Shown here one piece after another: positions 33,887 through 43,613 of a stretch of DNA of 64,000 nucleotides (positions are counted from its first letter, which is position 1; the number at the start of each line of letters is the position of its first letter). The translations under genes were made by a program, and so were the position numbers. Source of the stretch: Lycium barbarum (Eukaryota > Streptophyta > Magnoliopsida > Solanales > Solanaceae). The stretch is from positions 12,563,205-12,627,204 of the forward strand of contig NC_083345.1 in the NCBI RefSeq assembly GCF_019175385.1, written 5' to 3'. The notes beneath the pieces are model-generated. The model ran no database searches. It saw only the letters and a list, made by a program, of their open reading frames with translations, and was not told the DNA's origin.

Positions 33887-34138
33887 CAAAGGCGCCCCGG
33901 ACCAGTATACACTTATATAAGGGGATGTCCATAAATTCAACTTTGTCAATCCAGTTCCAAACACAATTTAGCCCTTTCATCCACACTTTCATTATTTGTC
34001 CTTTTCTTGTTCCAGTATATCAAAACTACTACTTTGCGCTTAATTATTCCATAAACTAACCAAGTTCTTTTTGTCCTTATATACTATAGTAATTACAAAC
34101 ATTACTTTTCCTCGTTAGTTGTTAGAGAAAGATTATCC
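33887..34138 (+). promoter_or_regulatory. Short promoter and leader of the first Ca2+-ATPase gene
   Basis: Only about 250 bp separates the MULE end from the start codon. A TATA box (TATATAA in ACTTATATAAGG) lies at 33,914-33,920, about 220 bp before the ATG, which would give a leader of roughly 190 bases. Any distal elements now consist of transposon sequence. The corresponding region of the second gene has no transposon this close. Confidence 0.5.
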
Positions 34139-37100
34139 ATGATGTTCCAAGCAAACTTGCATTGCCTCTGCATGAACATTGCAATTGATTTGCCAGCCAA
34201 ACATAACATCTCCAGCCAAAAAAGATGGCACTTAGCCTTTGCCACCATCTTTTGTTCCAGAGCTTTCAAAACTAAGACGACTAGCACTAAAGCACTGCAT
34301 GGAGCTGCCTACAATCCAAGAAAAGCTCGTGTATCAATTGATAGAATCGCCATTGATGTTGTTCAAGGACATGCTTTATTCTCAGGCATTGATCAGTCAA
34401 GTCTAGCTAAACTTGTCAAAGATAAAAGTGTTGAAAAACTTTCTAACTTTGGAGGTGTACAAGGCGTTGCTGCTTCTCTCAAAAGTGACACGACTAAGGG
34501 TACAAATGGAGACCCAGAAGATGTTGCACATAGACATGAAGCTTTTGGAACCAACACGTATCGTAAACCACCTACTAAAAGTTTCTTCATCTTTGTTTGG
34601 GAATCATTCAAAGATCCCACCATCATTATCCTTTTGCTCTGTGCTGCTCTGTCTCTTGGATTTGGAATTAAGGAGCATGGACCAAAAGAAGGATGGTACA
34701 ATGGAGGGAGTATTTTTGTTGCCGTCTTTCTTGTCATCGCTGTTTCGTCTATCAGTAACTTTAGACAGAACAGACAATTTGATAAGCTCTTCAAAGTGAG
34801 CAAAAATATTCCAGTCGAAGCCGTTAGAAAGGGGAGGCGCCAACAGATATCCATATTCGAAATCGTTGTTGGAGATGTCATTTTCTTGAAGATTGGAGAT
34901 CAAATCCCTGCTGATGGGATTTTGATAGAAGGTCAGTCTTTACAAGTGGATGAATCTAGCATGACAGGGGAAAGTGATCATGTTGAGATTAACCTTAGCC
35001 AAAATCCATTCTTAATTTCTGGCACTAAGGTTACCGATGGCTATGGCATGATGCTTGTGACATCAGTTGGCATGAACACGACCTGGGGTGAAATGATGAG
35101 CACAATTAGCGGTGATTCTAACGAGCAAACACCCCTCCAAGAACGACTCAACAAGCTTACTTCATCGATTGGTAAAGTTGGATTGCTAGTTGCTTTCTTA
35201 GTTCTTGTTGTCCTATTGATACGATACTTTACCGGGACCACAAAAGATGAGAATGGAAACAAAGAATTCAACGGGAGCAAGACATCATCGGATGATGTGA
35301 TCAATGCTGTGGTGGGAATTGTTGCTGCTGCTGTTACCATTGTTGTTGTCGCGATTCCTGAAGGATTGCCTTTAGCTGTTACACTTACTCTGGCTTATTC
35401 AATGAAGCGAATGATGGCTGATCAGGCAATGGTGAGGAAACTCTCCGCTTGTGAGACTATGGGCTCTGCCACCACCATTTGTACTGACAAAACAGGTACT
35501 CTTACATTAAATAAGATGACTGTAACAAAGTTTTTCTTAGGCAAAGAGCACGTGAAGGCGGAAAGTCATACCTCAATTTCATCAAAAATTCTTGAATTAT
35601 TCCATCAAGGGGTTGGATTAAACACTACAGGTAGTGTTTTCAAGTCCTCCGATCCATGTTCCAGCTTTGAGTTCTCAGGCAGCCCTACTGAGAAAGCTAT
35701 TCTTTCGTGGGCTGTTATGGAGTTGAACATGGATATGGATCAAGTAAAAAGAAATTGCAACATTCTTCACGTGGAAGCTTTCAATTCAGAGAAAAAGAAG
35801 AGCGGTGTCCTGATCAAGAACATTTCTGATGGCACAATTCATGCACATTGGAAAGGTGCTGCTGAAATGATTTCAAAAATGTGCTCCCATTACTATGATC
35901 TGGAAGGGAATGTGAGACATCTTAAGGAATCAGATAAGGAAGAATGTGATCGGATAATTGAAGGAATGGCTGCCAGTATCCTTCGATGTATCGCATTTGC
36001 ACACAAGCAAGTGTCAGAAGCTGAGTCGGGCAATGAACAAAAACACGGAAATACTCCAGACAACTCTTTCGTGCTTTTAGGCTTTGTCGGCCTAAAAGAT
36101 CCATGTCGTCCCGGCATCAAGAAAGCTATGGAAGATTGCCAAAATGCTAGTGTGAATATCAAGATGGTCACTGGTGACAATGTGTTCACAGCAAAAGCCA
36201 TAGCAGCAGAATGTGGGATTCTTCATCCTAATCAGGAAGTAGATGACGGAGCTGTAATAGAAGGTGAAGAGTTTCACAACCTAACAGATGAATTACAGAT
36301 GGAGAGAGTGGAGAAGATTCGCGTGATGGCAAGATCTTCCCCTTTTGACAAACTTCTAATGGTGCAGTGCTTGAGAAGGAAAGGTCATGTGGTCGCTGTC
36401 ACAGGTGATGGCACGAATGATGCACCAGCTTTAAAGGAAGCTGATATAGGACTTTCTATGGGGATTCAGGGCACTGAAGTAGCTAAAGAGAGTTCTGATA
36501 TTGTCATTTTGGATGATAATTTTTCTTCAATTGTCACAGTTCTGAAATGGGGAAGATGTGTCTATAACAACATCCAGAAATTCATCCAATTTCAGCTCAC
36601 AGTAAATGTGGTTGCGCTCGTGATCAATTTTGTAGTAGCTGTTTCAGCTGGAGAGGTACCACTCACAGCAGTACAGTTGCTATGGGTAAATTTGATCATG
36701 GACACGTTAGGGGCACTAGCACTTGCCACAGAGAAGCCAACCGAGGAACTCATGAAGAAGAAACCAGTCGGCAGGACTGAGCCACTTATCACCAACGTTA
36801 TGTGGAGGAATCTAATGGCTCAGGCCTTATATCAGATTGTTGTTTTATTGACCTTACAATTCAAAGGTGAATCCATCTTTGGTGTCAACAAGATGGTAAA
36901 CGATACATTGATCTTCAACACGTTTGTTCTTTGCCAAGTGTTCAATGAATTCAATGCGCGAAGCCTGGAGAAGAAGAATGTCTTTGAGGGAATATACAAG
37001 AACAAGTTGTTTGTCGCAATCATCGGAATAACTTTGGTTCTCCAAGTGGTAATGGTGGAGTTTCTAAAGAAGTTTGCAAATACAGAGAGGCTGAATTGGA

Positions 37101-37234
37101 GTCAATGGGGAATCTGCATTGGATTTGCAGCTGCATCTTGGCCAATTGGCTGGGTTGTCAAGTACATAACTGTCCCAGAGAGACCAATCTTCAATTATCT
37201 CAGGTTGAATTACTTGAAAGCCTTGTTTAAATGA
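34139..37234 (+). CDS. Autoinhibited Ca2+-ATPase, type IIB P-type (ACA12/13-like), copy 1
   Basis: 1,031 residues without introns. It pumps Ca2+ out of the cytosol using ATP and, for this subgroup, probably acts at the plasma membrane. Visible in order: N-terminal calmodulin-binding-like helix KRWHLAFATIFCSRAFK (28-44, anchor W30), M1-M2 (about 160-210), TGES actuator loop at 276-279, M4 Ca2+ site with PEGLP at 407-411, phosphorylated D450 in CTDKTGTLT, nucleotide-binding K572 (KGAAEM), TGDGTNDAP from T755, M6 ligands N851 and D855, and M7-M10 to the end. The length fits the family (about 1,020-1,030). Arabidopsis ACA12 and ACA13 are likewise intronless. A second ATG at 34,142 aligns with the start of copy 2 and may be the one used. 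Both copies keep all key residues, so both look functional. Confidence 0.95.
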   Translation: MMFQANLHCLCMNIAIDLPAKHNISSQKRWHLAFATIFCSRAFKTKTTSTKALHGAAYNPRKARVSIDRIAIDVVQGHALFSGIDQSSLAKLVKDKSVEKLSNFGGVQGVAASLKSDTTKGTNGDPEDVAHRHEAFGTNTYRKPPTKSFFIFVWESFKDPTIIILLLCAALSLGFGIKEHGPKEGWYNGGSIFVAVFLVIAVSSISNFRQNRQFDKLFKVSKNIPVEAVRKGRRQQISIFEIVVGDVIFLKIGDQIPADGILIEGQSLQVDESSMTGESDHVEINLSQNPFLISGTKVTDGYGMMLVTSVGMNTTWGEMMSTISGDSNEQTPLQERLNKLTSSIGKVGLLVAFLVLVVLLIRYFTGTTKDENGNKEFNGSKTSSDDVINAVVGIVAAAVTIVVVAIPEGLPLAVTLTLAYSMKRMMADQAMVRKLSACETMGSATTICTDKTGTLTLNKMTVTKFFLGKEHVKAESHTSISSKILELFHQGVGLNTTGSVFKSSDPCSSFEFSGSPTEKAILSWAVMELNMDMDQVKRNCNILHVEAFNSEKKKSGVLIKNISDGTIHAHWKGAAEMISKMCSHYYDLEGNVRHLKESDKEECDRIIEGMAASILRCIAFAHKQVSEAESGNEQKHGNTPDNSFVLLGFVGLKDPCRPGIKKAMEDCQNASVNIKMVTGDNVFTAKAIAAECGILHPNQEVDDGAVIEGEEFHNLTDELQMERVEKIRVMARSSPFDKLLMVQCLRRKGHVVAVTGDGTNDAPALKEADIGLSMGIQGTEVAKESSDIVILDDNFSSIVTVLKWGRCVYNNIQKFIQFQLTVNVVALVINFVVAVSAGEVPLTAVQLLWVNLIMDTLGALALATEKPTEELMKKKPVGRTEPLITNVMWRNLMAQALYQIVVLLTLQFKGESIFGVNKMVNDTLIFNTFVLCQVFNEFNARSLEKKNVFEGIYKNKLFVAIIGITLVLQVVMVEFLKKFANTERLNWSQWGICIGFAAASWPIGWVVKYITVPERPIFNYLRLNYLKALFK

Positions 37235-37242
37235 GTAGATTT

Positions 37243-37355
37243 CATATGATCTAAGACATAAGGATGCCTCTCAGTCCTAGTAGCATTGTAGGAAATTCTG
37301 TATTTGTTTGTCTGGTGATCAATAATGTTCTTTCTTTTCACCCAAAAAAAAAAAA
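37243..37355 (+). mobile_element. 113-bp poly(A)-tailed retroposon just after the first Ca2+-ATPase stop
   Basis: GAGTAGATTT occurs at 37,233-37,242 (overlapping the TGA stop) and again at 37,356-37,365. Between them lie 101 bp of unrelated DNA followed by 12 A residues. Copy 2 has the uninterrupted site (GAGTAGATTTAGG at 50,940). This is the signature of LINE-mediated insertion of a short, 5'-truncated polyadenylated RNA or SINE. The stop codon is preserved. The new sequence becomes the start of the 3' UTR and carries AATAAT about 20 bases before the A run. Confidence 0.85.
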
Positions 37356-37365
37356 GAGTAGATTT

Positions 37366-38343
37366 AGCTGTTAAATATATGTTTGTTCATAAGCTAGCTA
37401 GTTCCAATAGTATTAGTTTGTTATTAAATGGTTGATTGATGTTGCATTCTTTTATTGCTCACCACTTGTATTTCCCTATGTAATGTTTTCAAATGAAGAG
37501 TTGTCCAGATTTCTTCTACTACAATTACAAGATGACTTAACAGGTGTATATAGACTTTTCAGCACATTCTGGTAAGACATAGTTTTAAGATAGTAGACAC
37601 AACATACCTTTTGAAGCTAATAACATGCTAGCTGCTGGCAGCAGAAGATATTTTAATGAGGTCTCAGTTCAAATCGCAGTAGAGATAAAAACACTAGGTG
37701 ATTTCTTTCCAAATGTCCTACCCTTGGTGGACTGCATTACATGATATTTGTTGCTGGTGGAGGTGGCAGATATTCATAAAAATATAGTCGAGGTGAACAC
37801 AAACTGATCCCAGACACCACGATTATAAAAAACAAGATATTCCCGCTTCTCATAATTTGTAAGCAGTGAAGATAATCAACAAACTAATTTTCGTCCTTCA
37901 CGTCATTCAAATGTAACAAAACTTGTTTTAAAGCTTGATCACAAAGGGCGAAGAGATTCTCTTACCTGTTCCACCCCCATTGACTTCGCAATCGTGTTGA
38001 ATTTTATGATAGTAGAAATTGTTTCTACCTTTTCGGACTCAAGCAGATTCCAATACTTTGGCCTATTTCTCTAAACTAGATTTGTTTTTTTTTTAAGTTT
38101 CTTTGCGATAACCGCATTGGAGCCCGGTTTCACGCTGCATAGGGCCAGTTCGGGAGAACAAGATTTTTTCTGTACTCAGAATTTGAAACTGAGACCTCCG
38201 ATTAACACAACATTTTGATAGATTATACCGTTACATAATCTCACACATCAGAAGAAAAAACGTATTTGAAGGAAAAATCTATGTAAAAAGGTAGAGTATG
38301 TATTAGAGCTATCATAAAAATATAGAATAAATGAAAAAATAGA
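37366..38343. other. 3' flank of the first Ca2+-ATPase gene, with a SINE remnant
   Basis: 37,366-37,600 is paralogous to 50,950-51,180 (GTTCCAATAGTATTAGT, GATGTTGCATTC, ACAAGATGACT, CACATTCTGGT), so the duplication includes the 3' flank. 38,105-38,225 (GCATTGGAGCCCGGTTTCAC ... TGAAACTGAGACCTCCGATT) is a diverged - strand relative of the SINE at 43,479-43,613. Nothing else was recognised. Confidence 0.55.
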
Positions 38344-38920
38344 ATTAATATTAATTTGTTTTGGAGGGTTGTGGGGGTATAAAAAACCAAGCAAAAGAAT
38401 TTTTTTTAAAATTGATAGTAATTTGTTTTGGAGGGTGGTGAGGGGTGTGGAGGGACTGGCTGGTTTAAATACCCAAAAAAAAAAAACTTTTTTTTAATGA
38501 AAAAAATTAAACTTTTTGGGAGGAGTTAGTGGGTGGGGGTGAAAACCAAAAAAAAAAGTTAAAAAACTCTTTTTCTTTTAAAAAAAAGTGGAGGTGGGGC
38601 GGTGAGGGTAAGAATTTTTTTCCATTTCTTATAAATTCTTTATAAAAGTAAAAAAGAAAATTCAAAGGGGATGGGGTGGAAGGTCGGGGTGGATAGTGGA
38701 AGGTGGGGTGTGGGTGTTGGGATTGGGGGTTTGGGGTATATATGGTAGGGTGGGGTGTGGGGGTGGAGTTGGGGGTTGTGGGGGTGGAACTTGCGGGATG
38801 GTTGAAGCATGCATTGGTGTATCTTTGTTAATCGGAAAAATTTTCTTAAGAAAACATTTTCGAAATCTTAAGTGCAATCAAACAAGAGAAAATAGAAAAA
38901 CATTTTCCATCATACCACCC
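38344..38920. mobile_element. PIF/Harbinger-like element, left-truncated second copy
   Basis: It matches the right two thirds of 3,521-4,441, including the GT-rich units and the segment TGCATTGGTGTATCTTTGTT. The right terminus is reduced (CATACCACCC) and is followed by TAA. The left TIR is missing. Confidence 0.65.
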
Positions 38921-39554
38921 TAAGAAAATCATCCATGCAACGGACACTATTTCAACATATGTACTTACTTGGAAGATAGAAATGAGAAAGTGTCCGTCAA
39001 CAACTTAGCACTTTGTAGTGAATTACAACAAAATTGTACTTTTACAAGTTTTTAAAAATTCTTGGTCAAGGTCCATAGATGCATGCAGCTAAGGAGACAA
39101 GAACACCTAATTATATGCTTGCTGGAAAAGAAACTTGCAAGGAATTGCAAGGAATCTTATTCAATTTGGGTCTTATTCAATATTAACATGATATTATAAG
39201 AGCCAAGTCCAAATTAACTTGTTGACTGGGCTCCGTCCTTCGCCTCTTTCTCGTGTACACTTTGATCCCAAAATTCTTTATCAATGTTGTTTTATAATTA
39301 CAAGCAATTAAAATTTTAGGATGAGAAGAGAGACGATATATGCAAGAAATAATGCAAATATCCTTTAGGTAGGCTAGTGTACATTTTGTCTGGGCTGCTG
39401 TAAAATGACACTTCAACTTAAAACAAAATACATTAATATAGACAGATAGTAAAGTAAAATCAAGGGGCTCTCATGTATATACCTGGAATATTATTCTATT
39501 CAAATTTTCCAACAATTTATCCAATTCTCTTTTGTATGATCTACCATTTTCAAG

Positions 39555-39678
39555 GTAGGGATCTTGGTGGCAGAGAACCGATTAGCTGAACTTTCACCTT
39601 GTTGGTAAAGATTCGAATTCCTACATTATAATCTCCTTTTTCATTTCTCCTTCCCCTTATGTAAATAAATAAAAAAAT
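39555..39678 (+). mobile_element. SINE insertion with 16-bp target duplication
   Basis: ATCTACCATTTTCAAG occurs at 39,539-39,554 and 39,679-39,694. The paralogous spacer has it only once (about 44,403-44,418). The 124-bp insert has a GATTCGAATTCC B-box-like string near 39,608 and an A-rich 3' end (AAATAAATAAAAAAAT). It entered after the two spacer copies had separated. Confidence 0.85.
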
Positions 39679-40189
39679 ATCTACCATTTTCAAGTATTTA
39701 AATAACATATTCGAATAACTCAGCCACCTAAATATTTCAATATAATAACATACGGGTTCATTCAAACTCAATAATTTTAGTTTCGATTATGTATACGTAT
39801 TCAAAATTCACGAACTCATCATAATATTTAAATCATGTATCTGCCACTATTCTTAGTGTTGTTGAGAAACAAAAACATAAAGTTAAAATGTGGAATGAGC
39901 TAATTGGCTTGCTGATATCATCATACATTCGAACTCAATTTTGCGTATGAGATTTAGAATAATTTAGTGGTTGACACTTGACCATTCCAGAATAATTAGT
40001 CGTCGATTGATAATGAAGAAATGTATATAATTCCTGCTTGGTATTTTACATCGTACCACAATGTTTAATTCTAACTAGATCCTTAATTTTCTTCTCTTTT
40101 TTCTTTGCTTGCCGCCAAAGAAAATAGCGTACTCTTACTTACCTAAAGTACCTGAATGACTTGGAAATATGTATGTGCACTGTATTTCC

Positions 40190-40583
40190 TTGGGTAAATA
40201 TCTCAAAAGGTCATTAAATTTTGACAAACTATGTAACAAAGTCATTGAACTTTGCGACATATGTCATTAAAAAAAATCTAACATGACAATTGAACTTTGC
40301 GACAATGTAAACGTGAGCCTCACAATAAAATAAAATAAATTCATATCTTTATACCCACACCCACTCACCAACCCTTCATCCAAAATTCATTTTTCCAGCC
40401 ACAATAATAGACAAAAAATATTATAAAATATTGAAATTAAGATTTAGACATACGAAAAATTGTAAAGAAAAGTATTATAAACTGTAAATTTTTCACATAA
40501 GATAATTAAAAATGTAAAAAGTTTACTTAGTTTATATTGTGAGAAGTATAAGTGAAAAACCTCACTTTGATCTCTCTCTCACA
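40190..40583. mobile_element. Extra DNA in spacer copy 1, probable element remnant
   Basis: Absent from spacer copy 2, where TTCCTTTAG runs directly into TTAAACTTATTGG. It begins with AGGTCATTAAATTTTGACAA and AAAGTCATTGAACTTTGCGA, strings common at plant element ends. No complete terminal repeat or duplication was seen. Confidence 0.4.
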
Positions 40584-40790
40584 TTAAACTTATTGGAAAA
40601 AGTTTGTCGAGAAACTTGACTGCTTCTTTTACATGTACTTCATGAGGCTGTTAAACAAGGAAAACAAATATAGGAATGAGGTTGAGATCATCATAGAAAC
40701 TCATAAGGCAGTCTAGAATTAAACATATATTTGAAAAGTCTAAGTTCTGTTGATGTAAAAGATATTTACAAAATCAGCCATATTTTCTTT

Positions 40791-41417
40791 GTAACAAGGA
40801 TTAATTAGCAATCTAGGAAAATGGTAGCTAATAATTCTCGAAGGCAAAAGTTTGTTGATAGTGTGAAATATCTTTATTTGACGTATTAATTAAGGTGAGA
40901 TTAAAAGTTGAATATAGTCATGACCCATTTCTAGTATAGAATAAAAGTTAGAGATAGTCAGTCATGAGTCATATTGTCCGCTTTAGCTCAATGTTATAGG
41001 CCTCACAAATTAAAGTGCGCGTACCATGTAATTTATATTATAAATGCCTTAAAATTATGCATCATTAATATGGAATATACGTAAAAAGCATGTATTCAAA
41101 ATCTTGTATTAGAAAATTTTGAAGCAGAGACCAGGTGTAAGGAAAAAGGAAGAGAATAATTGCAATAAAAATTGAATATTATACCTCTAGGATGTCGACA
41201 ACAAGTCGTCAATCTGTGAAAATTCTTTATTGCCCCTAACTAAATATGGCCATTGATGGCGGTACAATAGAGTTGGGTTAGAAGTGTGCTTGGCTTGCGG
41301 GAACCATAATAAGTTAAAAAGTAAATTTAATGACCCAAGAATAATTTAATCCCCGAGTATTATAGGTAAAATATTGATTTATATTCTAATTTGGACTCTC
41401 AAAGCAATGACGTAATA
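40791..41417. other. Gene-free spacer
   Basis: No gene or element ends recognised. A short string resembling the repeat at 2,884-3,430 lies near 40,980. Confidence 0.4.
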
Positions 41418-42092
41418 CAGTTAAACTTCTCTATAATGACAGTTTTTGTCCGAAAAATTCATGACTGCTATAATGAGATGTTGTTATTTATATATATTGA
41501 TATTTTGATGTTTGGATCTCATTTAGCTATTATAAACAAAAGTATGCAAAATTCACTTTTCTATACAAAATATGTTATAAAATAAAATATTTGTTAATTT
41601 TATTATTTCATTGATTAAAAATTGAAGTGACTAATAAAATCCATAACTAGTTGTACTGTACGATAAAGAATTAAAATATAAGAAACATATGTATTTAAAA
41701 TTAATTGAAAATTTTAAATATTTCAAGTTTGACATAAGAATTCTACAATTGTATGTAGGTTATTTTGTAAATTTCAGTCTCTTACTAATTATATAACGCT
41801 TGAATTGACGAAGATTTTTGTCCAAACTTTCAGCAAAAATAAATTCAATACCTTTCCTTTGATGATACCATAATATATTTCTTACAAAATATTATTACAC
41901 AATATTTGAGTATGGCTGTTATAGAGAGGTAATTTTACAAAGAGTGTACTGCTATAAGGAATTCACTGCTGTTATAGGTAGAATGATATTATAGAGAAGT
42001 AAAATATAACATGAAAATCGGTTCCGAAAAAAATCAGACCGTTATAATAGAATATTTTTATAACGAATGTCAGTTATAGAGAAGTTTGACTG
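41418..42092. mobile_element. Emigrant/pogo-type MITE (Tc1/mariner superfamily)
   Basis: It begins CAGTTAAACTTCTCTATAA and ends, inverted, CAGTCAAACTTCTCTATAA, flanked by TA on both sides (41,416-41,417 and 42,093-42,094). Arabidopsis Emigrant/Lemi1 has CAGTAAAACCTCTATAA ends and TA duplications, so the family fit is good. The 675-bp interior repeats TATAGAGAAGT-like strings and has no transposase. Confidence 0.75.
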
Positions 42093-42840
42093 TATTTAGC
42101 AAACAAAATCATATATTACTTGGACTTTACGAGTGAGTAATGCCTTTGTTCGCTATAATTGGACGCTATAAATTTTGGATGAATTAGTAATCAAAATTTG
42201 CTAAGAAACTTCTAAACGAAAGTAGCAAATTCTTATATATTTAACTTCAAAAATCTGATTACTTTTCGTTCTCCTTGTTTGACTAACCAACAGCTGCTTC
42301 ATTTAGACCTAAGGTCGGTAGTCCACTTTGAAAAAGACTTCGACCTTATAACAAATTGAAATATTTTTACCTTTTTGGACACTAATTTTGAAAATATAAT
42401 CTAAAGATAAAAGAGTATAAAAGTTGATCAACATTTAAAGAATATTTTTTTTATTTAATATTTAGCGAAAATTATTTGCATTTTTAGTATATGTAGAGAG
42501 ATAGATAGAGATAGATAGGTAGATGTAGATATTCTATGTGATAACTGTGCCCGAAAACTAGTTGCACAAGTATTAGAGTCAACTAGTGGAGACGGTTCAC
42601 AACAATCTTACACGTATTATATCATTTACCGGAAACTTCATTAACGTTTTTGCCAAAACAATGGAACTACGGCAATAATGAGCTTTCACGCCATCACTTT
42701 GCCCACTTTTTATCCGTTCTCCTTTTGCTTTTTGGATAAGTGTTTTCCTGTACCCTCTTCGTTGCATGATAATTCAATAATTTTTCATTTTTTGATAAGT
42801 GATATTACAACCATTAGACAAGCTGGAATCCAATATCTAA
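42093..42840. other. Spacer with a short duplicated string
   Basis: ATGGAACTACGGCAATAATG at about 42,661 and ATGGAACTATAACAATTATG at about 43,302 are both followed by AGCTTTCACGCCATCACTTT-like sequence (about 50 bp). A GATA-rich stretch lies at 42,498-42,530. No gene. Confidence 0.45.
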
Positions 42841-43041
42841 GGGGCCCTTTGATTGTTTATCTTGGTATAAAATTTGGGATTAAATTTAGCTTATGTTTGG
42901 TTGAGGAATTACCTAAAATCAGGATAAACTTTATACCACAATCATGAGATTATTTATTTGATATGGAAGGTGGGTTAGGTACTCATGATCATAATCGTGA
43001 TTATAATCTCAGAATAACCTGATTTTGAACCAAATCACCCC
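42841..43041. mobile_element. Tourist-like MITE (PIF/Harbinger type)
   Basis: It starts GGGGCCCTTTGATTG and ends, inverted, GGGGTGATTTGGTT, flanked by TAA (42,838-42,840 and 43,042-43,044). 201 bp, with internal inverted strings (TCATGATC/GATCATAATC). Confidence 0.6.
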
Positions 43042-43478
43042 TAATTAGCTTAAACAAAGACCACTGCTCGAGTCATGAACAAAAAGACAAGCATGCAAGA
43101 GTAAAAAATAGATTTAACTACTTGCTCCTAAATCCTATCAAACTTTGTATATACTAGTCTACACGGTGTAAACACGGTACCTTAGCCTATAAAACTTTGT
43201 ACTCTCAGCTTTATACTAGTTAAAATTCATATATAAAAATCTTTACACTGTTGAGTTACTATAACTATGGGGAACAACTAAATACATGCATCTTTCCAGA
43301 CAATGGAACTATAACAATTATGAGCTTTCACACCATCACTTTATGAAAAATAGGCAAACAGAATTGAAGAAAGGCTTTAATGAGAGAGCTTGTCTTAAAA
43401 AGATATTGTCCGTATACTCTTTAAGGGATCATAAACATTATCTTCAAGATTCAACGTCTTACTATATTTGTTTTTAGT

Positions 43479-43613
43479 TTCTCATCCGGTATTCGGTACC
43501 AACATTGGAGCCCGACTATATCCGGAGTGGCACTACGTAAGGCCCATTCAGGGGAAACGTTCCCTACCAAGGATTTTTCCACACCCAAGGCTCGAAACCG
43601 AGGTCTCTGGTTA
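43479..43613 (-). mobile_element. Solanaceae-type SINE
   Basis: Read on the - strand it starts TTAACCAGAGACCTCGGTTT. It has a GGTTTCGAGCC B-box-like string and contains GGGCCTTACGTAGTGCCACT and AGTCGGGCTCCAATGTTGGT, a pattern I recognise from nightshade SINEs. A diverged relative is at 38,105-38,225. Its head abuts the truncated PIF end at 43,614, so it marks the break of spacer copy 2. Confidence 0.55.

Larger units (their letters stand above)
38921..40790. repeat. Duplicated Ca2+-ATPase-array spacer, copy 1
   Basis: It aligns with 43,656-45,150 over most of its length: CCATGCAACG...ACTTGGAAGATAG; TTCTTGGTCAAGGTCCATAG; GTTGACTGGGCTCCGTCCTTCG; TTGAGAAACAAAAACA; GAGGTTGAGATCATCATAGA. Differences include a SINE insertion (39,555-39,678), extra DNA at about 40,190-40,583, and an inverted 50-bp piece. 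No Ca2+-ATPase gene follows it before the next spacer copy, so either that unit lost its gene or only the spacer was duplicated. Confidence 0.8.

Noticed and set aside
33925..34065. Upstream ATG with a 46-codon frame before the first Ca2+-ATPase gene
   Set aside because: It lies only a few bases after the TATA box, so it is probably upstream of the transcription start and not part of the leader.
34393..36277. - strand frames of 60-160 codons under the first Ca2+-ATPase gene (and equivalents at 48.1-50.7 kb)
   Set aside because: They are shadow frames of a highly conserved coding sequence. They recur in both copies only because the sense strand is conserved.
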